Assembly (NCBI RefSeq): GCF_015687155.1
Contig: NZ_JADPQF010000004.1
Coordinates: 372,001-436,000 of the forward strand
Origin: Aliikangiella sp. G2MR2-5
Lineage (GTDB): Bacteria; Pseudomonadota; Gammaproteobacteria; Enterobacterales; Kangiellaceae
Length of the DNA stretch: 64,000 bases
Direction: 5' to 3'
Shown here piece after piece: positions 27,349-36,116 of the stretch. The position numbers and the translations under genes are program-made. Under the pieces are notes generated by a model. It had not been told where the DNA came from. It saw only the letters and a list, made by a program, of their open reading frames with translations, and did no database searches. The first letter of the stretch is position 1; the number at the start of each line of letters is the position of its first letter.

Positions 27349-27702
27349 TTAAAAGCGCTCAATCAAGAGATTTCATTTAACATTTTTACCAGGCTAACAC
27401 GGGCTCAATCCGGTAACTTGCACTATGTGCGTGTCGCTGAGATCATTATCAAGTAATTATTGTCGCTAAAATACGCTAATTTCTTAAAACTCGCAAACTT
27501 TAATGAAATTGTACCCTGCTTTATCACTTTTTTGAGAATTTATCTGCAAATTGGTGTTAAAAATAGAGTTTTTTGCAATTTAACGTAATTTCAGCGCAAG
27601 ATTGCAGAATTTTAACCAAATTTTGAAATTTAATGGTACAACCAGTCGACTTTCAACTGGTTGCAGACCTGTTTGCAGGAGATTTTTTGAATGATGTGTT
27701 TA
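27349..27702. other. Intergenic region between the permease gene and aroQ
   Basis: No gene is seen in these 354 AT-rich bases. An 8-bp inverted repeat (CAACCAGT at 27639-27646, ACTGGTTG at 27656-27663) could form a hairpin after the permease stop codon, without a T-run. The aroQ promoter must lie here, but I see no clear boxes. Confidence 0.4.
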
Positions 27703-28878
27703 TCAGGCATTCACCTGTAAACTTGAGCGCGTGGTGTTGATCACGTTTCTTAGCATCAGCAGGGCGAGCAGAAGTGCACTGCCTGTATAGAGAAAAGAGT
27801 CATCTAATTGATGGTGCTCGCTGGCGACCTTCGCAACTTCAAAGCCGAAAGACTGAATTGACCAATTAGTGAAATAGCCCAAACCGATACTGGCACTGAT
27901 AACTGCAAACAGATAACCGGCCAGTACTCTGCTACCCATTTCCTGTCGAATCATTCCCATAGTTGATAGATTGGTCGCTGGTCCAGCTAGCATAAAGACC
28001 AATACTGCACCAGGAGACACGCCCATCGCAAGGAAGCCTGCTGCCACCGGCGTTGAAGCCGTTGCACAAATATACATGGGGATCCCCACAAGCGCCATGA
28101 CTAGCATTGCTCCAAAGCCACTCCCCCACTGGGTCAGAAACTCCTGAGCAACCCAGGTTTTGACTGCCGCCGCAACCACCAGGCCAATGAGTAGCCACTT
28201 GGTAATGTCAGTTAATAGCTTTCCGGTACTAAATTGCAGCATTTCGCGTACTCGTTGCAGCCAGTTGATTTGAAGGTTTACTTCATGCTTTTTCTCACCA
28301 GCACAACAGGATAGGTTTTCGGTTTTGGAGTTAGCTTTCACCGGCTTGCTATCACAACGGCTTTGTTCTTTATTCGCCAGTGTTTGCGATGAAGTTGTAC
28401 CACAACAACTGTTATTTTCACTTGATGAAACCTTCTCTGCAGTATTTTGATTGTTTGAGGCTTTCTTCTTTCCATCCTGTTGAACTAATCGAGTGATTAG
28501 TCCGGCATAGACAGCGCTAAAAATAGCTGAAAAAGGTCTGATAATCGCTAAAAAAGGGCCTAACAGGGCATAGGATACGGAAATTGAATCGACTCCAGTT
28601 TCAGGTGTAGCAACCAAAAATGAAACCGTCGCCGGTTTTGATGCACCAGAACGGCGTAAACCTACGGCTGCAGGAATAACGCCGCAGGAGCATAGCGGAA
28701 GAGGGGCTCCAATCAAAGCTGCTTTTATTATCGAGAGCAGATCGCTTTTTCCCATATGTCTATTTAGTAATGACATAGGCACAAGCCACTTCATTGCCCC
28801 GGCAACTAAAAGACCAAGCAGTAACCAGGGGGCTGATTCTTCGAATAGTTCGATGAAGTTAACCGCAAATTCAATCAT
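27703..28878 (-). CDS. SO_0444-type heavy-metal efflux permease (ArsP/DUF318 family)
   Basis: A 391-residue inner-membrane permease with two bundles of hydrophobic helices (about residues 5-125 and 225-385). The APLPLCSCGVIPAA motif and the later MYICATASTPVAAG motif are diagnostic of the DUF318/ArsP_1 permeases; the SO_0444 subgroup is annotated as Cu/Zn efflux. The central cytoplasmic loop (about 130-205) is low-complexity with two Cys pairs (NNSCCGTTS and LSCCAGEK) and a single Cys, likely metal-binding. A ZntR/CadR-like regulator gene precedes it by 32 bases, which supports divalent-metal efflux. Confidence 0.82.
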   Translation of the reverse strand: MIEFAVNFIELFEESAPWLLLGLLVAGAMKWLVPMSLLNRHMGKSDLLSIIKAALIGAPLPLCSCGVIPAAVGLRRSGASKPATVSFLVATPETGVDSISVSYALLGPFLAIIRPFSAIFSAVYAGLITRLVQQDGKKKASNNQNTAEKVSSSENNSCCGTTSSQTLANKEQSRCDSKPVKANSKTENLSCCAGEKKHEVNLQINWLQRVREMLQFSTGKLLTDITKWLLIGLVVAAAVKTWVAQEFLTQWGSGFGAMLVMALVGIPMYICATASTPVAAGFLAMGVSPGAVLVFMLAGPATNLSTMGMIRQEMGSRVLAGYLFAVISASIGLGYFTNWSIQSFGFEVAKVASEHHQLDDSFLYTGSALLLALLMLRNVINTTRSSLQVNA

Positions 28879-28910
28879 TTTCGACTCTACTTATTTCAGG
28901 TGATGGATGT

Positions 28911-29357
28911 TTATGAGTCGCCGGACTCGATTTTTTCAAAGGTAAATGGTGCTTCCAGAGTTTGCAAAATGCTGCAATTATCAGCTGTTTCATTACCGCC
29001 ACAGCAGGCTTCATGTAGTGAGACTAGTGCAGATTTCATTTTCACCAGATCGGCTATTTTCTGCTCAATTTCCCGGATTTTTGCGCCGGTATAATCTTTG
29101 ACTTCTTCACACGTGTGCTGGTCCCTATTGAGTCGCAAACCCAGCAATCGCTTGATTTCCTTAAGGGAAAAGCCAATTTTCTTAGCATGAAGAATGAACC
29201 CTAACTTCTGGATACTTTCGTCACTATATAGGCGGTAACCATTTTCACTTCGACAATTTGCTGAAATCAAGCCTTCACTTTCGTAATAACGAAGTGATTC
29301 AACACTGATTCCTGCGCGGGCAGCTAGCTGGCCAATTTTCAAGTAATGTGTTTGCAT
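28911..29357 (-). CDS. MerR-family metal-responsive regulator (ZntR/CadR-like)
   Basis: A 148-residue transcription activator/repressor. The winged HTH is in residues 4-70 (KIGQLAARAGISVESLRYYE), followed by a dimerisation helix and a metal loop. Cys83 (HTCEEV), Cys118-Cys119 (EACCGG) and Cys128 (NCSIL) match the ZntR zinc ligands, while the ZntR His119 is not conserved. The start is set at the second ATG, since the first ATG (29366) lies inside the -10 box of its own promoter. It is autoregulated with the downstream permease. Zn, Cd or Pb are the probable inducers. Confidence 0.85.
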   Translation of the reverse strand: MQTHYLKIGQLAARAGISVESLRYYESEGLISANCRSENGYRLYSDESIQKLGFILHAKKIGFSLKEIKRLLGLRLNRDQHTCEEVKDYTGAKIREIEQKIADLVKMKSALVSLHEACCGGNETADNCSILQTLEAPFTFEKIESGDS

Positions 29358-29364
29358 AGCAACC

Positions 29365-29396
29365 ATTATAAACCCTGAAGCTTACTATAGGGTCAA
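29365..29396 (-). promoter_or_regulatory. MerR-type promoter with 20-bp spacer and operator dyad
   Basis: On the minus strand TTGACC and TATAAT are separated by 20 bases, as required for MerR-family promoters. The spacer holds the dyad ACCCT...AGGGT (29372-29393), very like CadR/PbrR operators. The -10 box overlaps the first ATG of the regulator, so the message would start at or next to the second ATG. Confidence 0.8.
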
Positions 29397-29431
29397 GAGA
29401 TTTTAGTATACATGAACCAATAAAACAGGCG

Positions 29432-30010
29432 CTACTCAGGTGCGAGCAACTTCACAATCATATTTACAAGTTGCTCGAGAACTTCCGCAGGAAGTTTTAC
29501 AAGGACTAATTGAAGGTTTGCCTTGAGAAGTAAACGGGGATTTTGAAAGGTGTTGGTGTTGCAAGAGTTCTGTGGTTCACTAGCCGTTGACTTTCGAGCA
29601 AATTCTGTTCGAGATTTATAGGCATCTTTAGCGCCAAAATATCTACTTACGATTAGTCTCTGATGTTCTTTTTCGAATTCTAATTCGCAGTCAATCATTT
29701 GTTCCCGTAAGCTAACGAAAGTATCGGGGTTTAGCGCGCAGTTTTGCCGGTCGGTTTTCATTTGATTGCGGATATGGCGAATATTGATGATCCAGCTTTC
29801 CAGCAATTTGGTCGTGATTTTGATTTGAGAAACTTCACTGACAGTAAGAGCACGATTTTTTTCAATTGCCAACCATGCTGCAAACAGCAGCCAGTTGATA
29901 TTTGCATTTCTCTCATTCTGCAGCTGGTGAAGTAGAGCTTTTAAAGCTGGGTTTTTATATAATCCGCAGCTGAATTGCCAGAATTGCTGCTGTTTTTGCA
30001 CAATATCCAT
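29432..30010 (-). CDS. TIGR02444/DUF2390 family protein
   Basis: A 192-residue protein whose N-terminus (QQQFWQFSCGLYKNPALK, then WLLFAAWLA) matches the TIGR02444 family, a gammaproteobacterial group of helical proteins with no assigned function. The start at 30010 is chosen because the longer open frame would run into the divergent GNAT gene and the family begins here. The C-terminal part, about residues 115-192, is less conserved and rich in Asn and Gln. No ribosome site stands out. Confidence 0.7.
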   Translation of the reverse strand: MDIVQKQQQFWQFSCGLYKNPALKALLHQLQNERNANINWLLFAAWLAIEKNRALTVSEVSQIKITTKLLESWIINIRHIRNQMKTDRQNCALNPDTFVSLREQMIDCELEFEKEHQRLIVSRYFGAKDAYKSRTEFARKSTASEPQNSCNTNTFQNPRLLLKANLQLVLVKLPAEVLEQLVNMIVKLLAPE

Positions 30011-30068
30011 AAATAAATTAGTTATGTTGAAACAATTCTGCCCTAAAAATAACAATGGAGTGTAATCT

Positions 30069-30659
30069 GTGAGCATCAAAAAAGTAGAGAACTCACCAAC
30101 TATTCTAACCGAAACTGAACGATTAATCCTGCGTGCAATGACGCCAGAAGATGCCGATAGTGTTTTTGAATATCGCAATCAGCCTGATGTTAAATTATTT
30201 CAGGGCTGGACTCCGGAAAACGCAAAAGAGGTTGCCGACTACGCCAATGAAATGGCTGGGCGGGAGGTTGCGGCTCCCGGTCATTGGTTCCAGGTTATTT
30301 TGGAATCGAAGCCGGAAGGTGAGCAGAAAGGTAAAGTTATTGGTGATATGGCATTTTGTATTGAGCCAGAAATGAAGAAGCAGGCTGAACTGGGTATTGC
30401 GCTTGACTCTCGTCAGCAGGGAAAAGGATTTGCACTGGAAGCAACCAAAGCTCTAGTTTCCTATTTGTTCGAGACCTTTGAGCTGCATCGAATTCATGTA
30501 TCAATTGATCCCGAAAACGGGCCTTCAAGAAAACTGTGTCACAGGATCGGCTTTCGTGAAGAGGCGCACTTGAAACAGGCGGTATTTTTCAAAGGTGAAT
30601 GGGTGGATGATATCATCATGGCGATGTTGCATAGCGAGTGGCAAGCGCTCACAAAATAG
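30069..30659 (+). CDS. GNAT N-acetyltransferase, RimJ/RimL type
   Basis: A 196-residue acyl-CoA-dependent N-acetyltransferase. The RimL-like pattern begins TERLILRAMTPEDADSVF, the acetyl-CoA loop is RQQGKGFALEAT (about 117-128), and the closing motif is HRIHVSIDPENGPSRKLCHRI. The start is GTG with GGAG 8 bases upstream. Relatives act on ribosomal proteins, peptides or small amines; the substrate is not evident. It is divergent from the TIGR02444 gene. Confidence 0.85.
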   Translation: MSIKKVENSPTILTETERLILRAMTPEDADSVFEYRNQPDVKLFQGWTPENAKEVADYANEMAGREVAAPGHWFQVILESKPEGEQKGKVIGDMAFCIEPEMKKQAELGIALDSRQQGKGFALEATKALVSYLFETFELHRIHVSIDPENGPSRKLCHRIGFREEAHLKQAVFFKGEWVDDIIMAMLHSEWQALTK

Positions 30660-30671
30660 CGGTTAAACAAG

Positions 30672-31793
30672 CTAGTACGGGATAAGCATTTTATTGAGGT
30701 GATATTTCTCAAAAAAATTGAGCTTAATTTTTTCGTTTTGCTCTGGATCAGTTGTTACTCTGACTAACTCTACTGGTTTTAATGCGTTTTCAGAGTCCAA
30801 TTTTGCTTCTGAAAGACTCAAATCGATAGACTTGTTCAGTTGTTGAATGATGGAGTTACATCTTGAGAGTAGCAATGCTTCAGGAGATGTTATTGGTTCA
30901 ATTGTAAGTGCTTCCATGTTGCGAGAGACAATTTTCAACAGTGACTTTTCTTTCTGTTCATTGCTCTCGAGTTGCAATGACTCCAGCAAAGCGTGTAGCA
31001 GTAAAATATTGGTTTTCGTGTCTAAAGCCAGCGTAAACTGCTCAAAAAGATATTGTCCCAGACGCTGGTAATGTTGAATTGAAATTTCACGGCCGTGCCA
31101 CAGTTGAGCCTGGGTCATACAGGAATAAATAATTGCCTGATCAACCAATTCTGCGGCTCTCCGATTTATGGGGCTGCTTTCTGCTGCAAATATGCTTGCC
31201 AACTTCTGCCGCATGGAACCGTCGATGACTTGAGCTTGTTTAATGTGGACACCTGCATGTCTTGCCGCTTCATTTAAAAAACATCGAAAATAAAGAGGTA
31301 TAGATTTTTTAGTCTTGATATCTCCTATCGACAAATATCCATCAAGCAACCGAATTTCGTCCTCAGACAAAACCTTCATAACCTGAGTGGAAGATACCTG
31401 ATCAAACTCTGCCACTAGTTCTCTTTCTGCAGAGAAAAGGTTTTTATCTGATAGCCACAGATTTTTGTCCAGGTATTCAATCAAAAGCTTTCCGTATTGT
31501 ATTAGCTCGCCTGAGAAAAGCGCTCGACCACAGCTAAGCAGCCAACAGGCAAGTACAGCATTGTTGCGACTAGATATTTGAGCTTTATTGTTATCTGAAG
31601 TGATATAAGCGCCACTGATTGCATTCACGTCGGCACTCAATAACCAGTCAATGGCATTTTGTAAATACTCATCTTTCTTGTCTTGTGAGTCAAAAAGAGA
31701 AACTGCTGCTAAATTTTCCAGCTGGTTCTGTTCGTTCAATAAATTCCAATAGAACGAAAAAGAGGAGAGGTTAGTATCTAACAATGAAAACAC
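30672..31793 (-). CDS. Helical protein of unknown function, possibly alpha/alpha-toroid
   Basis: I do not recognise this 373-residue protein with certainty. It has no signal peptide or membrane segment. Part of it (about residues 74-155: SSRNNAVLACWLLSCGRALF ... EYLDKNLWLS ... LLDGYL) recalls the helical barrel of the YyaL/Spata20 family and related six-hairpin proteins, but the thioredoxin domain of that family and catalytic residues are not seen. It lies 23 bases after a diguanylate cyclase gene on the same strand and is probably cotranscribed with it. Confidence 0.45.
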   Translation of the reverse strand: MFSLLDTNLSSFSFYWNLLNEQNQLENLAAVSLFDSQDKKDEYLQNAIDWLLSADVNAISGAYITSDNNKAQISSRNNAVLACWLLSCGRALFSGELIQYGKLLIEYLDKNLWLSDKNLFSAERELVAEFDQVSSTQVMKVLSEDEIRLLDGYLSIGDIKTKKSIPLYFRCFLNEAARHAGVHIKQAQVIDGSMRQKLASIFAAESSPINRRAAELVDQAIIYSCMTQAQLWHGREISIQHYQRLGQYLFEQFTLALDTKTNILLLHALLESLQLESNEQKEKSLLKIVSRNMEALTIEPITSPEALLLSRCNSIIQQLNKSIDLSLSEAKLDSENALKPVELVRVTTDPEQNEKIKLNFFEKYHLNKMLIPY

Positions 31794-31816
31794 TCGGATA
31801 ATTTAATACGGTATGA

Positions 31817-33355
31817 CTATTCTTTCGCAGGTTTGGCTCGTTGGCAACAAACTTGATCTCTACCTTTATTTTTGGCTCGGTATAAGGCTTCATCTGCTCG
31901 ACCAAATACTGCTTTGGTAGTATCGTTATTTTCAAATTCGGAAATACCAAAGGACATAGCGACTCTGATTTTCCGGCCGTCAATATCAATGTTAAGCTCT
32001 TTGACCCCTTGACGAAGTTTATTCACTGCTTTTGTCGCGTCTATTAAAGATGTTTCCGGCAAAAGCAGAACGAACTCCTCTCCTCCATAACGTGCAATAA
32101 AGTCCGACTCTCGTAGCTCACTCTGCATAAAATTCGCAACTTTCTGCAGTACAGCATCACCCATTTCATGTCCATAATTATCGTTGACTGTTTTGAAATA
32201 ATCGATATCTCCAACAACCAGACTAAGCGGACTTCGATAACGTCGCCAACGATTGTATTCTTGAGTTAATCGTTCATTATAAGAGTAACGATTCGGCAAC
32301 CCGGTTAGCGGATCTGTTTGTGCCCGCATTCTTTGTGCTGCAAGCTCATCCTTTAAACGAGTCGTCTCATCATTGGTGGCGGAAAGTTGCTCTTTTAATT
32401 TGTTACAGCTTTCATTCAGTTGATTCTGTGTCCTCAGCTGATGTTCGCAAAACACATTGACTTTCGAGACTATCGCCTCAAGTTTTTCTGAAAGATTCTG
32501 TTTTATTTCCGCCAATGAAGTGGTTCCGCTTAGACTATCTTTGAGGGTATTGACACTTAATTTTAATTCGTCATCAAGCTGCTCACTTTCTGTTCGAAAT
32601 TGCTGATTGTAATTAACTGTTTGCGACAAAAACTCATTAACTCTATCTATTCTCTTTGTGAGCGTTTTTAGAAATGACTCAAGCTGCCGGTGTTCGTCCC
32701 CTGATATATCAATGAATGCTCCGGTTAGAATTTCCAGCACTTCTATCAGGTCCTCAGTTTTTTCGGCTTCATCGATCTTTTTACTAAGATTCTGAATTCT
32801 TGCTCTGTTACCCTCTATGCTGGAAAGCTGGTCAATTAGATTCACCAGTGATATTTTCAATGCTGTTGGAATTTTTGACTCGTTCAGGCTTTCTTCTTCT
32901 GTGAGTTCACCATCTTGGCGCTTAAACAGGCGAGACATAATTCCCGAACGCTTTTCTGCTTTATTAGAAGCAACATAAGATTCGATAGAGTCAGCTATAG
33001 ATGCTATCAACTTCGCAGACTCGAGAGAACGGCGTTTTTTCTCTATACGTTTTAAAGTCCGCTTGAGATCTTTGGGTAAAGTACGATCGAGTAGTTGTTC
33101 GAGAATATCCAGTTCCTGATTAAGTTCGATTTTTTCCAAACTGGATTTCTTATCTTCCAATTGCCTAAGCTTTCGACTGATTTTATCGATCTGCTTTTTA
33201 ATGGAATTCGGTGATTCCTGCTTTTTAATTTGATTGCGAAGTTCTTTTAGCGCGGTATCCAGAGGGGCTGATAGTCCCATCCCGACAAAACTCAAGCGGG
33301 AAATGCAACGCATTAACTCGGCTTGTTGTTCATTGTTCTGAGGGGTATCCGACAT
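31817..33355 (-). CDS. Diguanylate cyclase with long coiled-coil N-terminus
   Basis: A 512-residue soluble enzyme. Residues 1-340 are helical and coiled-coil rich, with no known sensor domain. The GGDEF domain (about 345-505) has an intact active site RYGGEEF (about 421-427) and an inhibitory site RESD five residues before it, so it should make cyclic di-GMP and be feedback-inhibited. Position in the block cytochrome c4-dsbA-EEP-DGC matches the dgcH neighbourhood of Pseudomonas aeruginosa. The 373-residue unknown gene follows at 23 bases. Confidence 0.88.
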   Translation of the reverse strand: MSDTPQNNEQQAELMRCISRLSFVGMGLSAPLDTALKELRNQIKKQESPNSIKKQIDKISRKLRQLEDKKSSLEKIELNQELDILEQLLDRTLPKDLKRTLKRIEKKRRSLESAKLIASIADSIESYVASNKAEKRSGIMSRLFKRQDGELTEEESLNESKIPTALKISLVNLIDQLSSIEGNRARIQNLSKKIDEAEKTEDLIEVLEILTGAFIDISGDEHRQLESFLKTLTKRIDRVNEFLSQTVNYNQQFRTESEQLDDELKLSVNTLKDSLSGTTSLAEIKQNLSEKLEAIVSKVNVFCEHQLRTQNQLNESCNKLKEQLSATNDETTRLKDELAAQRMRAQTDPLTGLPNRYSYNERLTQEYNRWRRYRSPLSLVVGDIDYFKTVNDNYGHEMGDAVLQKVANFMQSELRESDFIARYGGEEFVLLLPETSLIDATKAVNKLRQGVKELNIDIDGRKIRVAMSFGISEFENNDTTKAVFGRADEALYRAKNKGRDQVCCQRAKPAKE

Positions 33356-33482
33356 ATTATCGCATTTCTGAGCAGCGGTTTAGTCCGTTAACGAATAAAG
33401 AGGACCATTTATTACCTTAAAATAGTGACAATAAATATAGTCTTTTTTTGATAATATTGCGCGCGATTTGTCAATATTTACC

Positions 33483-34295
33483 TTAATTTGCGGCAATAGG
33501 CTGGCGATCTAAATATTCGCGAATACTAGCCAGTTGTCTGGGAATTTCTATATCCATTGCTACCGGCAAATGATCAGATACGCCCAGGTTCATCACCTGA
33601 GAGTTGAGAATTTTCAGACTTTGACTTACCCAGATATGATCCAGCTGGTACTTAGGTTTCCAGCGTGGAAAAGTTGGATCAGATTGGTCTCCAAGCTTAA
33701 CTTGCAAGCCCTGTCGAGAGAACTCTTCCAGTGCATGATCGTGAGGACAATTCATATCCCCCATGATTATAAAGTATTTTTGATGTTTAAAAAGTTCACC
33801 AATATAGGCCAGCTGCTTTTTCCTGGCTTGCGGACTTAAAGCCAGATGCACGGAAAGTACAGAAAGCTGACTGTCTCCATGCCCAAAGATAGCTTGTAGG
33901 GCGCCACGACCTGCAATCCTGCCTGGAAGCTTGTGATGAACAATATGTTCGACCGGAATGCGCGCTAAAATACCATTTGAGTGGGCGGCCAGACGGCCAA
34001 GCTTCCTATTTTGTTGATGATGCCAGTGCGGAAAGCCCCCTTTGTGAGCGAGGTAGGCAATTTGATTAACAAAGTGAGTCCGCATGCTGCCAGCGTCTAC
34101 TTCCTGTAACGCGACTATGTCGTAGTCGGCCAGCCAGTGTGCTATTTCTGAAAGGTTAGCCTGGCGTCTCGAGTCAGGAAGAATATGTCGCCAACTCTGG
34201 GTCACATAATCGCGATAGCTATGACTACCTATCCCAACTTGCACATTGTAACTGAGCAGTTTAAGACAGTTAGGCTCGACTCTTTCCTCCAGCAT
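33483..34295 (-). CDS. Endonuclease/exonuclease/phosphatase family protein
   Basis: A 270-residue metal-dependent hydrolase of the EEP (DNase I-like) fold. Signatures: SYNVQVG near the N-terminus, the catalytic Glu in IVALQEVDAGS, GDMNCPHD, and the C-terminal SDHLPVAMDI with the general-base Asp-His pair. There is no signal peptide. The substrate may be nucleic acid or a phospho-compound. The gene follows the DsbA-like gene by 29 bases, in an order conserved in pseudomonads. Confidence 0.85.
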   Translation of the reverse strand: MLEERVEPNCLKLLSYNVQVGIGSHSYRDYVTQSWRHILPDSRRQANLSEIAHWLADYDIVALQEVDAGSMRTHFVNQIAYLAHKGGFPHWHHQQNRKLGRLAAHSNGILARIPVEHIVHHKLPGRIAGRGALQAIFGHGDSQLSVLSVHLALSPQARKKQLAYIGELFKHQKYFIIMGDMNCPHDHALEEFSRQGLQVKLGDQSDPTFPRWKPKYQLDHIWVSQSLKILNSQVMNLGVSDHLPVAMDIEIPRQLASIREYLDRQPIAAN

Positions 34296-34324
34296 GGCTT
34301 GATAAACACTCCAGTATTTTACGG

Positions 34325-34984
34325 TTATTGTCGCTTAAGAAGGTAGTCGACTACTTCGACCAGGCGCTGTACAGATCCTGTTGAATTGGCATCGGTCGCA
34401 TACGCCTCTCTTACAATAATAGTCGGAACCTGAGAAATGGAAAACGATTGTGCCCGCTTTCTAAAGTTTTTTTCAGCTTGCCAGATAGCAGGTTCGTCCA
34501 GTCTGGGTAGCTCCTCAATTGAGTATTGGGTTTTTAACCAGGATTTGATCAATTCAAAAGAAGCAAAAGGCGAGCAGTCGCTTATACATTGTTGATAGAG
34601 TTGCTCACGAGTTGGTAGTTGAACTTTCCCTTCAAGTTGCTCAATCATTGGTTGTATGTAAGCCTGCGCGCGCCAGCTTGGAAAGGGGATCAATGGCGTC
34701 TTTTTAACAACCAGCTCAGGATGATCTTTTGCATAGCTCTCTATTGCTTGTTCTGCCTGGAGGCAGGAAGTGCATCCAAACCAGTAGAAAATCTCTATAT
34801 CGGCGACCTTTTGCAATTGAGAGAGATCGGTGGCGCTATCTATCGTTCTGCTTCCCAGTAGTCGGTAATCCTTTCCTGCTTCAATCGAGGATTTTGTTGA
34901 TTCCTCAACAGCAGATGCCGCCTGGACGTCAAGGTATTTAGATGGCGAGCAAATAATCAAAATAATAATCAGTAGTTTTCGCAT
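34325..34984 (-). CDS. DsbA-family periplasmic thiol-disulfide oxidoreductase with CTSC active site
   Basis: A 219-residue exported protein. The signal peptide (MRKLLIIILIICSPS...) is followed by a thioredoxin/DsbA fold: active site YWFGCTSC at about residue 75, in place of the usual CPHC, a helical insertion, and the cis-Pro loop SQVPTIIV. The Thr-Ser dipeptide should change the redox potential. The gene follows cytochrome c4 as dsbA does in Pseudomonas. Start alternatives exist at an ATG five codons and a TTG eight codons upstream. Confidence 0.8.
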   Translation of the reverse strand: MRKLLIIILIICSPSKYLDVQAASAVEESTKSSIEAGKDYRLLGSRTIDSATDLSQLQKVADIEIFYWFGCTSCLQAEQAIESYAKDHPELVVKKTPLIPFPSWRAQAYIQPMIEQLEGKVQLPTREQLYQQCISDCSPFASFELIKSWLKTQYSIEELPRLDEPAIWQAEKNFRKRAQSFSISQVPTIIVREAYATDANSTGSVQRLVEVVDYLLKRQ

Positions 34985-35088
34985 GGTGTTTAATAGCATT
35001 GCCAACAAGTTGAAACTAGAGATTATACTCTGACAAAAATTTGGGGAAAGGGCTATAGCGAATTCGTTGATTAATTAGAAAGCAGAAA

Positions 35089-35115
35089 CAAAAAAAGCGG
35101 CCATTCAGGCCGCTT
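35089..35115 (-). terminator. Rho-independent terminator of the cytochrome c4 gene
   Basis: AAGCGGCC and GGCCGCTT form an 8-bp stem on the minus strand followed by a T-run. It lies 25 bases after the cytochrome stop, so most transcripts should end before the DsbA-like gene. Confidence 0.85.
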
Positions 35116-35139
35116 CTGACAACAAACAGATGTTATTGC

Positions 35140-35736
35140 TTAGTGTAGACCTGCCAGATAGTGGGCTAAAGCTTCAATTTGTTCATCGCTCATTTTAGCT
35201 ACAACATCACGCATGACGTTATTTGCATCATTATTGCGGGCTCCGCTGCGGAATGCTTTTAGCTGTGCTGCAGTGTATTGTGGATGTTGACCGCCCAGCG
35301 CAGGAAATCCTGCTGCCGGCATTCCTTCACCTGTTGGACCGTGACAAGCCATACAAGCTGGAATATTTCTGTCGGCATCTCCACTACGGTATAGTCTTTC
35401 GCCTAACTTGATAAACTTGTCTTCTACAGCCGCGTGCTGTACAGACTGTCCAGCGTAGAAAGCTGCGACATTTTCAATATCTTCATCAGAAAGCATGCCA
35501 GCCATAGGTGCCATCGTAGCATTTTCGCGTGCGCCAGATTTAAAGTCGTGTAGCTGTTTGGCCAGGTACTTGGCACTTTGGCCTGCTATTTTCGGGTTCA
35601 TTGGAATCGGGCTATTCCCATCAGCGCCGTGACATCCTGCGCATGTTCCTGTTTTTGCTTGGCCTTTGGCGGCATCACCCGCGTTAACACTAGCGGCAAA
35701 TGCCAAGGTAATTAAGACCCCAATAACTTTCTTCAT
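35140..35736 (-). CDS. Cytochrome c4, diheme
   Basis: A 198-residue periplasmic electron carrier with two c-type heme motifs, CAGCH (about residues 32-36) and CMACH (about 129-133), in two similar halves. Distal Met ligands are likely in the TMAPMAGML and NNVMRDVV segments. The signal peptide covers residues 1-19 (cut near NA/GDAAKG). Cytochrome c4 passes electrons from the bc1 complex to terminal oxidases. The family length is normal. Confidence 0.95.
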   Translation of the reverse strand: MKKVIGVLITLAFAASVNAGDAAKGQAKTGTCAGCHGADGNSPIPMNPKIAGQSAKYLAKQLHDFKSGARENATMAPMAGMLSDEDIENVAAFYAGQSVQHAAVEDKFIKLGERLYRSGDADRNIPACMACHGPTGEGMPAAGFPALGGQHPQYTAAQLKAFRSGARNNDANNVMRDVVAKMSDEQIEALAHYLAGLH

Positions 35737-36116
35737 TCTCGTACCTTTTTTAAAGCGTGCGTTGAAACTCTTGGATAACTATTTGAAATATATAATATTT
35801 TCTTATATAAAAACTTCTGTCATCAGCATAGAAGTATTGATGTCTGCTAGACAATAAACTTATACTAAACAGCTATCCCTCAAAAGAATGCGTGAATTAT
35901 AGGCAAAGCGGATATAAAAAGCTACAGGCTTATCAAGCGTTTAAGCTATGTACTGGTGACAGATAAGCATATAATTTACATCCTTAGGGAAAAACCGGGC
36001 GTTAAGGTAACCAAGTTGCTAAATGCCGATAGCGACGAGTGTGTGGATGAGCTGTTTTATTTTCAGCTTTTTCCATCTCTTGAAGACAATCTAATATAAC
36101 TGAAAGCGCAGAATTA
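35737..36116. other. Divergent intergenic region between the cytochrome c4 gene and engB
   Basis: No gene is seen in these 380 bases. A TATAAT at 35970-35975 without a good -35 box and a weak hairpin (AGCTG...CAGCT, T5) at 36050-36072 bound an unassigned stretch of about 90 bases upstream of engB. Small RNAs of the Spot42/ErsA kind occur next to engB elsewhere, but I see no sequence likeness. Confidence 0.35.

Noticed and set aside
35970-36072. Spot42/ErsA-like small RNA upstream of engB
   Set aside because: There is a TATAAT and a weak hairpin with T5, but no -35 box, a stem of only 5-6 bp, and no sequence likeness to either RNA.
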